Source: Candidimonas sp. SYP-B2681 (GTDB lineage Bacteria > Pseudomonadota > Gammaproteobacteria > Burkholderiales > Burkholderiaceae_B). Taken from it: a DNA stretch of 64,000 nucleotides. A program made the translations under genes and the position numbers. How positions within the stretch are numbered: the stretch's first letter is position 1; every line of letters starts with the position of its first letter. Below the pieces are notes generated by a model. The model saw only the letters and a program-made list of their open reading frames with translations, ran no database searches and was not told where the DNA came from. Where the stretch lies: positions 186,001 through 250,000 of the forward strand of contig NZ_RYDV01000001.1 of NCBI RefSeq assembly GCF_003971065.1. The letters run 5' to 3'. This document shows positions 15,039-23,984 of this stretch, one piece after another.

Positions 15039-15096
15039 GCAGGGACGACCTTGCCGCCACGATTACTATCGTGCGACCTTTTAAGGGGACGGCCCC
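15039..15096 (+). ncRNA. Guanidine-II (mini-ykkC) riboswitch
   Basis: Two short hairpins with the diagnostic ACGR tetraloops: GCAGGG-ACGA-CCTTGC (15039-15054) and GGGG-ACGG-CCCC (15085-15096), joined by about 30 bases. The second hairpin is followed within ten bases by the GGAG ribosome-binding site (15106-15109) of the SMR exporter gene at 15118. The published guanidine-II class has exactly this architecture and location, binds guanidinium at both loops and turns on translation of exporters. The match to both loop motifs plus the downstream gene makes the call firm. Confidence 0.92.
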
Positions 15097-15117
15097 GAAT
15101 GTCATGGAGAAAACATC

Positions 15118-15444
15118 ATGTCTGTATCAACGTCATGGATAGTACTGATTATTGCGGGGCTTTTCGAAGTTGGCTGGGCCATCGGCCTGAAATACACCGA
15201 AGGTTTCACGCGCTTCTGGCCTAGCGTTGGCACGGGCGCAGCAATGATTATCAGTGTGGTCATGCTGGGTCTGGCAATGAAGCAATTGCCAGTCGGTTCG
15301 GCTTATGCCATATGGGTGGGTGTAGGCGCTGTGGGAACGGTTATATTGGGCATTATCCTGCTCGGCGAATCCGCCAGCGCGGCGCGACTGATTAGCGTGG
15401 GCCTGATTATTGCGGGCATCATAGGCTTGAAGCTCGCAGGTTAA
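15118..15444 (+). CDS. sugE: SMR-family guanidinium exporter (SugE/Gdx)
   Basis: 108 residues with four transmembrane helices, the small multidrug resistance layout. The conserved membrane glutamate sits in [19 protein letters not shown] (Glu-17 region), with the SugE/Gdx-type GWAIGLKYT motif rather than the EmrE-type. Later helices contain [19 protein letters not shown] and [11 protein letters not shown]. Gdx proteins export guanidinium in exchange for two protons as antiparallel homodimers in the inner membrane. The upstream guanidine-II riboswitch supports guanidinium as the physiological substrate. Confidence 0.95.
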   Translation: MSVSTSWIVLIIAGLFEVGWAIGLKYTEGFTRFWPSVGTGAAMIISVVMLGLAMKQLPVGSAYAIWVGVGAVGTVILGIILLGESASAARLISVGLIIAGIIGLKLAG

Positions 15445-15467
15445 CTACTACTGCCCGGAGGCCAGCC

Positions 15468-15899
15468 TTGTGCTGCATTAAAGTTCGTTTAGGGAATTGG
15501 GAGTCCTGTAAGCAAGATGCCACCCAGATCCGGCACCAGGTGTTCGTGCAAGAGCAAAACGTTCCCCCTGAAGAAGAACTTGATCCTCAAGACGAGTTTT
15601 GCATTCACGCATTGGCCTACGAACCGTCCGGTGTGGCAGTCGGTACGGGTCGATTGCTGCCAAATGCCCACATTGGGCGTATGGCAGTATTGGCGCCGTA
15701 CCGCGGCAAGGGGATCGGGACCAAGCTATTGACGGCGCTGGTCGACGAGGCCCGCCGACAACGTCACCTTGAGGTCGTGCTTTCTGCGCAGGTGCATGCC
15801 CAGCGCTTTTATGCGGCGCATGGCTTTGTTGCGGAAGGCAATATCTATATGGATGCGGGAATTGAACACGTTACGATGCGTCACGCCTTGACTGCCTAA
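15468..15899 (+). CDS. GNAT family N-acetyltransferase (YjcF/ElaA-like)
   Basis: 143 residues, starting at TTG behind a GGAGG ribosome-binding site 23 bases after sugE. The acetyl-CoA pyrophosphate loop is GRMAVLAPYRGKGIGTKLL (R/Q-x-x-G-x-G/A core RGKGIG). An N-terminal RHQVFVQEQNVPPEEELD and C-terminal HAQRFYAAHGFVAEGNIYMD are typical of the YjcF/ElaA subgroup. It transfers acetyl groups to an unknown amine in the cytoplasm. It may be co-transcribed with the exporter gene. Confidence 0.9.
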   Translation: MCCIKVRLGNWESCKQDATQIRHQVFVQEQNVPPEEELDPQDEFCIHALAYEPSGVAVGTGRLLPNAHIGRMAVLAPYRGKGIGTKLLTALVDEARRQRHLEVVLSAQVHAQRFYAAHGFVAEGNIYMDAGIEHVTMRHALTA

Positions 15900-15944
15900 G
15901 GCTCGCCTAACTATATTGTTCGCCACTACGCAGCGCGGAAAACA

Positions 15945-15979
15945 AAAAACCTCGTAATCCATAAGATTACGAGGTTTTT
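15945..15979. terminator. Bidirectional rho-independent terminator
   Basis: AAAAACCTCGTAAT (15945-15958) pairs with ATTACGAGGTTTTT (15966-15979) around a 7-base loop. The T-run after the stem on the plus strand ends the acetyltransferase transcript, and the A-run makes the mirror-image terminator for tRNA-Leu on the minus strand. Confidence 0.9.
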
Positions 15980-15991
15980 CGCTTACTGCTG

Positions 15992-16076
15992 TGGTGCCCA
16001 GGAGAGGACTCGAACCTCCACACCCGAAGGCACATGGACCTGAACCATGCGCGTCTACCAATTCCGCCACCTGGGC
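15992..16076 (-). tRNA. tRNA-Leu (CAG anticodon)
   Basis: 85 bases with the long variable arm of class II tRNAs. The acceptor GCCCAGG pairs with CCTGGGC, discriminator A and CCA are encoded, the D-loop contains GGAATTGGTAGACGC, and the anticodon loop GGTTCAGGTCC gives anticodon CAG. The variable arm TGCCTTCGGGTGT and T-arm GAGGTTCGAGTCCTC are standard. It is transcribed towards the bidirectional terminator at 15945-15979. Confidence 0.95.
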
Positions 16077-16178
16077 ATAAAGTGTATGCTATCGCTTTAC
16101 CTACTACTGCTGCGTTTTGCATTTCATCTTTAAGAGGCGCAAAGTATAGCGTATTTTTTAAACCTACGGAAATCACCT

Positions 16179-18620
16179 TTGAACAAACGCTCCAAGAACG
16201 ACTCGAATAACAAAGAGAATCCGGGTGGTGCACATGATTTACCGCCCGATTTTGATCCGGAAGTTCCGAGTCGCGAAGTTATCATGCAGTACCTCCGCTC
16301 GTCGGAAACCCCCGTGGACCCTGAGCAAATGGCCATTCAGCTGGGGGCGTCTGTCCCGCTGTCTATCGGTTTTGCTCGTCGGCTGAAAGCCATGGAACGG
16401 GACGGTCAGCTGTTCTTTAATCAGCAAGGACTGTTGCTGCTGAACAACAAATTGGAATTTATTGCGGGTCGCGTGCAAGGCCATCGCGACGGTTTTGGCT
16501 TCTTGTTGCGCGATGATGGTGGCCCGGATCTATTCCTGTCGCCGCGTGAAATGCTAAAAGTGTTGCACGGAGACCGCGTTTTAGCGAAGCCCGATGGCGA
16601 ATACCGCGGAAAAGCCGAAGCAACCATTGTCGAAGTCACTGAACGGCGCACCAACAAACTGGTAGGGCGCTTTCTTAAAGAGCGCGGCGCGTTTACCGTG
16701 GCCCCCGAAGACCAGCGCATCAAGCACGATATTCTTATTCCGGCATCTGATACCGGCGGTGCTGAACCCGGGCAAGTTGTCACGGTTGAAATCGTACAGC
16801 AGCCGACTCGTCTTACGCAGCCGCTCGGCCGTGTGGTCGAAGTGCTTGGCGAAATCGACGATCCCGGCATGGAAATTGAAATTGCGGTGCGTAAGTTCGA
16901 CGTTCCTCACGAATTTCCGCCCGCAGCGCTGCAGCTGGCCGACAAATTACCCAAGACCGTCAGGGCGTCCGAACTCAAAGATCGCATCGATCTTCGCGAA
17001 GTGCCGTTTATCACCATCGATGGCGAAGACGCGCGCGACTTCGATGATGCGGTGTTTTGCACGCCGGTCGAGCTCGGCACCGAAAAGCGGAAGAAGCCTG
17101 GCTGGCGTTTGTTGGTTGCCATTGCCGATGTTACCCATTACGTGCATCCGGGCGACGCCATCGACAAAGAAGCGGTCGAGCGCGGTACCAGCGTTTATTT
17201 CCCGCGTCGCGTCATTCCGATGCTGCCCGAAGCGCTGTCCAATGGGCTTTGCTCGCTGAATCCCGACGTTGATCGTCTGGTTCTGGTGTGCGATATGGTG
17301 ATTGCCGCCAGCGGCGCCAAGGCCGGTAGCATTACCGCCTACCAGTTTTACAACGCAGTGATCCATTCCCATGCGCGTACAACGTATACCGATGTGTGGG
17401 CCGCCCTGCAGCAGCCCGGTGGCCCAGCCGGTATCGCCATGCAGGCCGTCTTGCCTCATGTGCAGAATGCGCACAAGCTGTATCAGCTGTTCGCGGAGGC
17501 GCGTAAAAAACGGGGCGCGATTGATTTCGACACGATCGAAACACGTATCGTTTGCAACACGTTGGGCCGCATCGAAAAGATCGAAGCCTATACGCGTAAC
17601 GATGCCCATAAGTTGATCGAAGAATGCATGCTGGCCGCGAATACATGTGCGGCCGAATTCATGTCGCGCAACAAGCGATCCGGTCTGTATCGGGTTCACG
17701 AGGGACCTACGCCCGAAAAGCTCAGCGCTTTGCGTGATTACCTGCGCAACCTGGGTATGACGTTGGGCGGGGGCGATGATCCTTCCACCGATGATTACGC
17801 CAAGCTCGTCCAGGAAGCGAAAAACCGCCCGGATTTTGCGATTATCCAAACGATGTGTTTGCGTTCGTTGCAGCAAGCGATATACAGCCCCGAACAGGTG
17901 GGTCACTTCGGCCTGTCCTACGATCACTATGCTCACTTCACCTCGCCTATACGCCGTTATCCCGATCTTTTGACCCACCGCGTTATCAAAGGGATACTCG
18001 AACGCAAGCGCTATATTCCGCAAATCGACGACATCGGTAATCTGGCGTCGCTGCCCAAGGAAGACCGCGAACATGCCGTTTGGGAAAAACTTGGCGTGCT
18101 GTTGTCGGCGCGCGAGCGTCGCGCCGATGACGCTTCCCGCGATGTTGAAGCATGGCTCAAGTGCTGGTTTGTGAAAGAAAAGGTAGGCGAAGAATTCAGC
18201 GGCAGGGTCACGGGTGTGGCGCCGTTTGGCATCTTCATTACCCTGGACACCTTGTTCGTTGAAGGCATGGTGCATGTGTCAGAGCTCGGTTCCGACTATT
18301 TCCAGTACAACGAAGCCATGAATGAATTGCGTGGTGAACGTACGGGCATACGATACCGCCTGACCGACGCCGTGCAGGTACAGGTTGCCCGGGTCGACCT
18401 GGAAGCGCGCCGGATCGAATTCCGCTTGGTCAAGGGAACCACCTTCAAGGCCTTGAAGGCGTCTATCGAACCTGAAGCGCCTACTGAGCGTCGTATAAAG
18501 CGTGCCGCAGCAACGAAACCGGATGCATTGAAAGGCACGACATCACGGCAGCGCAGGGCGGCCGCCAAACGTAGTGCTAAGGCACCCACGGTTAAAAAGT
18601 CTGTGCGCGGGCGGCATTGA
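16179..18620 (+). CDS. rnr: Ribonuclease R
   Basis: 813 residues, typical for RNase R. It appears to start at TTG. An N-terminal winged-helix segment (residues ~30-90, SREVIMQYLRSSETPVDPEQ) precedes cold-shock-type OB domains. The RNB catalytic core contains ITIDGEDARDFDDAV (about 280-295) with the Asp residues that bind two Mg ions. An S1 domain (GEEFSGRVTGVAPFGIFITL, from about 667) and a Lys/Arg-rich tail follow. It degrades structured RNA 3' to 5' processively in mRNA, rRNA and tmRNA quality control. The rlmB gene follows after 72 bases, the conserved rnr-rlmB order. Confidence 0.97.
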   Translation: MNKRSKNDSNNKENPGGAHDLPPDFDPEVPSREVIMQYLRSSETPVDPEQMAIQLGASVPLSIGFARRLKAMERDGQLFFNQQGLLLLNNKLEFIAGRVQGHRDGFGFLLRDDGGPDLFLSPREMLKVLHGDRVLAKPDGEYRGKAEATIVEVTERRTNKLVGRFLKERGAFTVAPEDQRIKHDILIPASDTGGAEPGQVVTVEIVQQPTRLTQPLGRVVEVLGEIDDPGMEIEIAVRKFDVPHEFPPAALQLADKLPKTVRASELKDRIDLREVPFITIDGEDARDFDDAVFCTPVELGTEKRKKPGWRLLVAIADVTHYVHPGDAIDKEAVERGTSVYFPRRVIPMLPEALSNGLCSLNPDVDRLVLVCDMVIAASGAKAGSITAYQFYNAVIHSHARTTYTDVWAALQQPGGPAGIAMQAVLPHVQNAHKLYQLFAEARKKRGAIDFDTIETRIVCNTLGRIEKIEAYTRNDAHKLIEECMLAANTCAAEFMSRNKRSGLYRVHEGPTPEKLSALRDYLRNLGMTLGGGDDPSTDDYAKLVQEAKNRPDFAIIQTMCLRSLQQAIYSPEQVGHFGLSYDHYAHFTSPIRRYPDLLTHRVIKGILERKRYIPQIDDIGNLASLPKEDREHAVWEKLGVLLSARERRADDASRDVEAWLKCWFVKEKVGEEFSGRVTGVAPFGIFITLDTLFVEGMVHVSELGSDYFQYNEAMNELRGERTGIRYRLTDAVQVQVARVDLEARRIEFRLVKGTTFKALKASIEPEAPTERRIKRAAATKPDALKGTTSRQRRAAAKRSAKAPTVKKSVRGRH

Positions 18621-18692
18621 CCGGCAGAGTTAAAATGATGTCGCACTGAGCCCATGTGTGGTTCTGTGCGACACAACTCTACAAGGAAATAC

Positions 18693-19439
18693 ATGTCGTC
18701 TCACCAGGTTTTGGCCGGTTTTCATGCTGTGATTGCCCGTTTGCGCCACGCGCCAAGTTCAATTAAAGAGCTCTATGTCGAGGCCTCCCGGCGCGACAAG
18801 CGTATGCAAACATTCATCGAGCAGGCGCAGGCAGCCAATATACGGGTTCACCCAGTGGCTGCTGATCGTCTGGATGGCCTGGCCCGCGGGACCCGCCACC
18901 AGGGTGTCGTCGCGCTCGCCGAAGCCCATCCTTTGGCCGCTGATGTCGACGAAGTGCTGGACTGGCTGGAAGACAAGGCCGAGCCCGCCTTATTCCTGAT
19001 TCTCGATGGCGTGACCGATCCTCATAATCTTGGTGCCTGCTTACGTACGGCCGACGCCGCCGGCGTGCATGCCGTGATCGCACCGCGCGACAAGGCCGTT
19101 GGCTTGAATACGACCGTGCAGCGGGTCGCCAGTGGCGCGGCCGAGACCGTCCCCTACATTATGGTCACCAATTTGGCTCGCACCATGCGTCAGTTAAAAG
19201 AACGGGATGTATGGATTGTCGGTACGGACGATCAGGCGACGTCGACTATACACAAGGTGGATGCGCGCCGCGCGATGGCCTGGGTCATGGGTGCGGAAGG
19301 CGAGGGGATGCGCCGCTTGACACGCGAAACCTGCGACGAGCTCGTCAATATTCCCATGCTCGGTTCGGTTGAAAGCCTTAACGTTAGTGTGGCCAGCGCG
19401 GTATGCCTATACGAAACGGTGCGTCAGCGCGGGGCCTAG
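18693..19439 (+). CDS. rlmB: 23S rRNA (guanosine-2'-O-)-methyltransferase RlmB
   Basis: 248 residues from the ATG at 18693, which has an AAGGAA ribosome-binding site; the longer frame is rejected. It has an N-terminal substrate-binding domain ([20 protein letters not shown]) and a SPOUT knot domain with the SpoU motifs [40 protein letters not shown] and [18 protein letters not shown]. By family it methylates the 2'-OH of G2251 of 23S rRNA using S-adenosylmethionine. It lies directly behind rnr, and co-transcription is likely. Confidence 0.96.
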   Translation: MSSHQVLAGFHAVIARLRHAPSSIKELYVEASRRDKRMQTFIEQAQAANIRVHPVAADRLDGLARGTRHQGVVALAEAHPLAADVDEVLDWLEDKAEPALFLILDGVTDPHNLGACLRTADAAGVHAVIAPRDKAVGLNTTVQRVASGAAETVPYIMVTNLARTMRQLKERDVWIVGTDDQATSTIHKVDARRAMAWVMGAEGEGMRRLTRETCDELVNIPMLGSVESLNVSVASAVCLYETVRQRGA

Positions 19440-19559
19440 TTTATTTGTGACCGTGCCGCGCCAGCAATAGGGCGGTAGCCAATTTCACTCCACGATTCGC
19501 TTTCTGCCATTGCCGCAGGAATAGCCCATCTTTTTTGACCTATTTGCTTTCATCTCATC

Positions 19560-20789
19560 ATGGCTAAAAACGGCTTCACCACGACCATTCTTCATTCAGA
19601 CCGGCGTTCAACCGTCGAGCATGGCGCAATCCATAAGCCCATGCACCCCTCGTCACAGTATGCTTTCGCCGATGCGCGTGAACTGGTCGCTGTATTTCAG
19701 GGCAAGCCCGGTTTTACGTATGCGCGCCAGGGCACACCCACGACAAGCGCGCTGGAGTCGAAGATTACCCAGATGGAAGGCGGAGCAGGTACGGTCACGT
19801 TTGCCACTGGCATGGCGGCACTTGCAGCGACCTTTTTTACCTTGTTGAAGGCAGGCGATCATCTGATCAGCAGCCAGCATATTTTTGGGAATACCAATAG
19901 TCTGGTCGGTACGCTGGTCGGATTGGGGGTCGAAGTTACCTTGGTCGACGCAACGAACGTTCAAAACGTCATCGATGCTTGGCGCCCGGAAACACGCATG
20001 GTCTTTACCGAGACGCTGGCGAATCCGGGGACTCAAGTGGCCGACCTGATGGCCATCGGAGACTGGTGCAAGGAAAAAGGCCTCGTTTATGTCGTGGACA
20101 ATACGTTGGTCACACCATGGTTATGTCAGGGCATTGGGATGGGCGCTTCCCTGGTTATCAATTCATTATCCAAACATATTGGCGGGCATGGCAACGCTTT
20201 GGGCGGGGCGGTGACGGATTCGGGGCTGTACGATTGGTCTGGCTACGACAACATTGCCGAGCCCTATCGCAGCGGCAAGCCGACGTCTTGGGGACTCACC
20301 CAAATCAAGAAAAAGGGGCTGCGCGACATGGGAGGCACGTTGTCGTCTGAAGCCGCCCACCGTATTTCGGTAGGCGCCGAAACGCTGGCGCTGCGTATGG
20401 ACCGTGCATGCTCAAATGCGCTGGCCTTGGCCCATTTCCTAAGCGAGCATCCCAAGGTAGCCAAAATTCACTACCCTGGCCTGGCGGATCATCCTCAACA
20501 TGAGCGCGCGGCGGGATTTTTCGGAAATCGTTTCGGTGCCTTGATGGGCATAGAACTTGTCGACGAGGTCGACCTTTTCGATTTTCTGAACCGTTTGAAA
20601 GTGCTGATTCTTGCCACCCACTTGGGCGACAATCGTACGTTGGTACTGCCCATGGCGCACACGATTTATTACGAAATGGGGGCGGAGCGCCGTGCCTTGA
20701 TGGGCATTTCAGATAACTTCCTGCGAGTATCGATCGGCATTGAAGATACTCAGGACCTGATCGACGACTTTGTGCAAGCCCTTGAATGA
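19560..20789 (+). CDS. Cys/Met metabolism PLP-dependent enzyme (cystathionine gamma-synthase/O-succinylhomoserine sulfhydrylase family)
   Basis: 409 residues. PLP fold type I of the trans-sulfuration family: YARQGTPTTSALESKITQME (substrate and phosphate contacts), TFATGMAALAATFFTLLKAG, the Asp binding the pyridine nitrogen in VYVVDNTLVTPW, and the Schiff-base lysine in VINSLSKHIGGHGNALGG (about Lys-205). The C-terminus carries SIGIEDTQDLIDDFVQAL, the usual end. Substrate preference within the family cannot be read by eye; roles in methionine synthesis or sulfide assimilation are likely. Monocistronic. Confidence 0.92.
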   Translation: MAKNGFTTTILHSDRRSTVEHGAIHKPMHPSSQYAFADARELVAVFQGKPGFTYARQGTPTTSALESKITQMEGGAGTVTFATGMAALAATFFTLLKAGDHLISSQHIFGNTNSLVGTLVGLGVEVTLVDATNVQNVIDAWRPETRMVFTETLANPGTQVADLMAIGDWCKEKGLVYVVDNTLVTPWLCQGIGMGASLVINSLSKHIGGHGNALGGAVTDSGLYDWSGYDNIAEPYRSGKPTSWGLTQIKKKGLRDMGGTLSSEAAHRISVGAETLALRMDRACSNALALAHFLSEHPKVAKIHYPGLADHPQHERAAGFFGNRFGALMGIELVDEVDLFDFLNRLKVLILATHLGDNRTLVLPMAHTIYYEMGAERRALMGISDNFLRVSIGIEDTQDLIDDFVQALE

Positions 20790-21142
20790 AGTTTTCCGTA
20801 CGTGAAAGTGCAGCGTGGTGCGCGACCTTTACCATAATTTGACATCTGCCGCTAAGCCAATTGCATTCTTTTGAGAATTTTTTCGTTTTGCTGCGCAGAA
20901 AGCAAAAAAGTCAGCAACGATGCGGGTTTTCAGGGTTATTTGCTTGACAGCTATTGCTTTCAAAGGCTTAATACGCGGTAGTCAGCCGGGCGTGCTTATT
21001 TCCAGCAACACCACCCGGTTGCATCCACATTATCTTCTGTGGGTAATACGGACTGCATCGATAGTGCTACGTATTCATCAATCAAGTGCCAAGTGGGCCT
21101 TTCGGCGTACTTGGCTACAATAATTTTTAGGGGTAATCCTTA
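20790..21142. other. Intergenic region with candidate HU promoter
   Basis: 353 bases between the PLP enzyme and the HU gene, with no coding frame that looks real. A TTGACA (20944-20949) and CTTAAT (20967-20972) with 17-base spacing could be a sigma-70 promoter about 170 bases before the start, and TACAAT at 21116-21121 may be a closer -10 box. A 7-bp inverted repeat (TTTTGCT/AGCAAAA, 20886-20907) lies early in the segment. The long leader is not otherwise structured. Confidence 0.4.
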
Positions 21143-21415
21143 ATGAACAAAACAGAACTTATTGAACACATTTCCACCAAAGCCGATCTATCTAAAGCTG
21201 ATGCAGGCCGTGCTCTCGAAGCGTTTATTGGCGCCGTAAAACTTACACTAAAAAAGAAAGGCACAGTCACTTTGGTGGGCTTCGGTACGTTTGCAGTGTC
21301 GGAACGCGCAGCACGTACGGGCCGTAACCCGCGTACAGGCGAAGCCATCAAGATCAAGAAAGCCAAGGTGCCAAAATTCCGTCCGGGCAAGGCTCTAAAA
21401 GAAGCCGTTAACTGA
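21143..21415 (+). CDS. hupB: HU family DNA-binding protein
   Basis: 90 residues, the exact HU size. The helical dimer part ([20 protein letters not shown]) is followed by the beta-arm signature [20 protein letters not shown] with the DNA-intercalating Pro at the arm tip, and a C-terminal helix. It is a nucleoid-associated protein binding DNA nonspecifically as a dimer. Symbol by analogy to the beta-subunit type usual in betaproteobacteria. tRNA-Val follows from its own promoter. Confidence 0.95.
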   Translation: MNKTELIEHISTKADLSKADAGRALEAFIGAVKLTLKKKGTVTLVGFGTFAVSERAARTGRNPRTGEAIKIKKAKVPKFRPGKALKEAVN

Positions 21416-21430
21416 TTTTTCGTTTTCGGT

Positions 21431-21459
21431 TTGCATAGTGCAGCGCGTTGCAGTATACT
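21431..21459 (+). promoter_or_regulatory. Sigma-70 promoter of tRNA-Val
   Basis: TTGCAT (21431-21436) and TATACT (21454-21459) separated by exactly 17 bases, ending 46 bases before the tRNA 5' end. Both hexamers are near consensus. Confidence 0.7.
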
Positions 21460-21505
21460 TTTGTCTTCGCGTTTTGCACCAGACGTCGTGGTACCCGAAT
21501 ACAAC

Positions 21506-21581
21506 GGGTGCTTAGCTCAGTTGGTAGAGCGGCGCCCTTACAAGGCGTAGGTCACAGGTTCGAACCCTGTAGCACCCACCA
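21506..21581 (+). tRNA. tRNA-Val (TAC anticodon)
   Basis: 76 bases: acceptor GGGTGCT with AGCACCC, discriminator A and encoded CCA. D-arm GCTCAGTTGGTAGAGC, anticodon loop CCTTACAAGG (anticodon TAC) and T-arm CACAGGTTCGAACCCTGT are normal. It has its own promoter and a terminator 20 bases downstream. Confidence 0.97.
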
Positions 21582-21601
21582 CACAAAACGTCGTAGAAAA
21601 T

Positions 21602-21635
21602 AAGCACTTAGAGAGAAATTTCTAGGTGCTTTTTT
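21602..21635 (+). terminator. Rho-independent terminator of tRNA-Val
   Basis: AAGCACTTAGA pairs with TCTAGGTGCTT (with one G-U type pair) around an 8-base loop and runs into TTTTTT. It sits 20 bases after the tRNA. Confidence 0.88.
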
Positions 21636-21699
21636 GTATCCAGCGCTACTAAAACTTTTTAAAACAAGCTGAAATACTGCCAGCATAAGGGGAGACGCT

Positions 21700-21921
21700 A
21701 TGCCGACTGAACAACTGGATCTGCTTTTGCAAGTGGAGACGACCGCTGAGGAGCACCGATCGAACAAACATGCCCGCATTATCAGGGCGCTTATCCTGCG
21801 TCTTGGCGGGCGTGTCACACTGACTTCTGACGAGCTGACCGCTGACTACGACAATAACCTTGGCATGATCCTGAACCATCCTGACGGTTCGCTCGAGCTT
21901 ATTGCTCTGTCTAGTCGTTAG
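21700..21921 (+). CDS. Hypothetical small protein
   Basis: 73 residues with a strong GGGGAGA ribosome-binding site. The sequence begins acidic (MPTEQLDLLLQVETTAEE), has a central helix (HARIIRALILRLGG) and a strand-like C-terminus (DNNLGMILNHPDGSLELIAL). It has no signal peptide or membrane segment and no recognised family. Good coding character and isolation between terminators suggest a real small cytoplasmic protein. Confidence 0.6.
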   Translation: MPTEQLDLLLQVETTAEEHRSNKHARIIRALILRLGGRVTLTSDELTADYDNNLGMILNHPDGSLELIALSSR

Positions 21922-21969
21922 CGTTTTTCTTCCGAAGGAAAATTAATCACTACCTGTTCAAGGTGTCGG

Positions 21970-22863
21970 CTAATCGACGCGGCCCAGTATGGCCGCCGCG
22001 GCGTTAAGGGCCGGATTGTCATCGTCCCGGCGCTGCGCGCAATATAGGTCGATGGCGGCCACGTTTTTGTTGTCATCGTTTAGGGGCAGGAAGCGCAAGC
22101 CCACCGGACGCAGGCTGGAAGCGGATTCAGGAACCAGCGCAAGCCCCATGCCGGCTTCGACCAAAGAAAGCAACGTTGGCATGACGCTTTCATGCACGAT
22201 GTGCGGCTGGATCTGAAAGTGGGTAAATATGCTTTGTATTCGTTCCCTGAAATACAAGGCAGAGTCGGCGCTGAATCCAATGAAGGGAATGCCATGCAGT
22301 AATTGGGGCGCAATGCTTTCCAATTGTGCATACGGGTGCTCATGGGGCATGGCGACGTACATCGCTTCCCTGCTAACGCAAGTAAACACCAATGCCTCGT
22401 GGGAGACCGCAGCGGGTCTACGCAACAGCGCCAGGTCGATCCGGTCGTCGGCAAGTAGGGTGATGAGATTGGCGGATAAATCTTCCTTCAGCGTAAAGGT
22501 GATATCCGGTAGGCAGGCATGGTAGCCGGCCAGCAGTTTGGGTAGCAGCTGATAGGCGGCGGTGCTCGTGAAACCGATCGTCAGGTGACCGGAGTTGCCG
22601 GCGGCGCGGCGCTGAGTGGCCACGAGCGCCGCCTGGCCGTCAGAAACGAGCTGTTTGGCTTTCTTCAGAAGCACGACACCCGCCGGAGTCAGGCTCACCG
22701 AACGAGTATTGCGCACGAATAGAGGCGTTCCGACGTCTTCTTCGAAACGTCGGATTTGTTGGCTGAGCGGCGGCTGGCTCATGTGCAGCCTTCGAGCGGC
22801 ATTGCCAAAGTGGAGTTCTTCGGCAACGGCGATGAACGCCTGGAGCGCTTTCGAATGAAGCAT
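21970..22863 (-). CDS. LysR family transcriptional regulator
   Basis: 297 residues. The N-terminal winged helix (ALQAFIAVAEELHFGNAARR, then MSQPPLSQQIRRFEEDVGTP) is standard LysR, and the effector-binding periplasmic-protein-like domain (GHLTIGFTSTAAYQLLPKLL onwards) fills the rest. It is divergent from the Bug receptor-amidase pair across a 131-base intergenic region, so it very probably controls that locus in response to its substrate. Confidence 0.95.
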   Translation of the reverse strand: MLHSKALQAFIAVAEELHFGNAARRLHMSQPPLSQQIRRFEEDVGTPLFVRNTRSVSLTPAGVVLLKKAKQLVSDGQAALVATQRRAAGNSGHLTIGFTSTAAYQLLPKLLAGYHACLPDITFTLKEDLSANLITLLADDRIDLALLRRPAAVSHEALVFTCVSREAMYVAMPHEHPYAQLESIAPQLLHGIPFIGFSADSALYFRERIQSIFTHFQIQPHIVHESVMPTLLSLVEAGMGLALVPESASSLRPVGLRFLPLNDDNKNVAAIDLYCAQRRDDDNPALNAAAAILGRVD

Positions 22864-22994
22864 GTGGTTATGTCGAAATTCGTCTTAATGAAGTGGCTTA
22901 ATTATATTAGACATATCAATGCGGCGCCTTTACTCTCTCAGTAGCAATCGTTTCGCTACGTGTATCAACTAAGCTTTGTTTTGGAATCCAGGCC

Positions 22995-23984
22995 ATGATG
23001 ACCTTCGGATCTCGTGTACTGCGCGCTGCGGCGGCGCTCGCCTTCGCTGTTTTGCCCTTTGCTTCATCGGTCGCTGCGGTGGGGGCCTCCGAGTATCCAT
23101 CCAGGCCCATCATTCTGGTCGTGCCTTTTGGCCCAGGCAGTGTTACGGATACCCTGGCACGGATATCCGCGAAGGGACTGTCCGATGCACTAGGACAGCC
23201 CGTGGTGGTAGAAAACAAGTCCGGCGCAGGCGGCAATATCGGGGCCGCCGCTGCCGCACGTGCCGCGCCAGATGGCTATACGCTCTTATTGGGTCCGACC
23301 AGTACCAATGCGGTCAATCCAAGTCTGTTCAAGAATCTGCGATTTGATCCACTTCGCGACTTCATTGCGGTAAGCAATGTAGCCACCGTTGCGAATGTAT
23401 TGGTGGTGAATCCCGATGTCCCTGTGACGTCCGTTAAACAGTTGATCGCACTGGCGGCCGAGAAGGACCTTTCCTACGCGTCGACGGGCAATGGCGGCAG
23501 CATGCATCTGTCAGGCGAACTGTTCAAGTCGATGACACAGACCAATTTTCTGCACATCCCTTACGGTGGCGGCGGAGCCGCTTTGAATGATCTGCTACCG
23601 GGCCGTGTTCAGGTGATGTTCTGCAATCTGCCTTTGTGCTTGCCGCATATCAAGTCGGGCGAGCTCCGTGCACTGGCTATTACGTCGCCGCAGCGCTCGC
23701 CACTATTGCCGGAAGTGCCATCAATGGCTGAAGCAGGTTTGCCTCAGTACGAGGTGAGTGGATGGTTCGGCCTGTTTGTGCCTGCCGGAACTGATCCGGC
23801 GATTGTCGACAAGCTGAATTACCAGATGCGCAACATTCTGGAGAAGCCGCAGATCAAGGCGCAGCTGATGGCGCAGGGCGCTGAGCCGGCCGGCGGTTCA
23901 TCGGATGAATTTGGCGTTTTCGTCAAGGCCGAGCATGACAAATGGGCAAAGGTAATTAACGATGCGGGGATCACTTTAGAATGA
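22995..23984 (+). CDS. Bug-type tripartite tricarboxylate transporter substrate-binding protein
   Basis: 329 residues with a Sec signal peptide (cleavage near residue 30 after SSVAAVGA). The mature protein has the Bug/TctC layout: YPSRPIILVVPFGPGSVTDT, VVENKSGAGGNIGAAAAARA, DGYTLLLGPTSTNAVNPSL, HIPYGGGGAALNDLLPGRVQ. Bug proteins are periplasmic receptors for carboxylates or amides and are greatly expanded in Alcaligenaceae. No membrane partners (TctAB) lie nearby, as usual for orphan Bug genes. The stop overlaps the start of the amidase gene by four bases, suggesting the ligand is an amide or its acid. Confidence 0.95.
   Translation: MMTFGSRVLRAAAALAFAVLPFASSVAAVGASEYPSRPIILVVPFGPGSVTDTLARISAKGLSDALGQPVVVENKSGAGGNIGAAAAARAAPDGYTLLLGPTSTNAVNPSLFKNLRFDPLRDFIAVSNVATVANVLVVNPDVPVTSVKQLIALAAEKDLSYASTGNGGSMHLSGELFKSMTQTNFLHIPYGGGGAALNDLLPGRVQVMFCNLPLCLPHIKSGELRALAITSPQRSPLLPEVPSMAEAGLPQYEVSGWFGLFVPAGTDPAIVDKLNYQMRNILEKPQIKAQLMAQGAEPAGGSSDEFGVFVKAEHDKWAKVINDAGITLE

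Noticed and set aside
16947-18275. 442-codon open frame antisense to rnr
   Set aside because: It is a shadow of the high-GC third-position pattern of rnr. It has no ribosome-binding site or recognisable domain, whereas the sense strand encodes a full RNase R.
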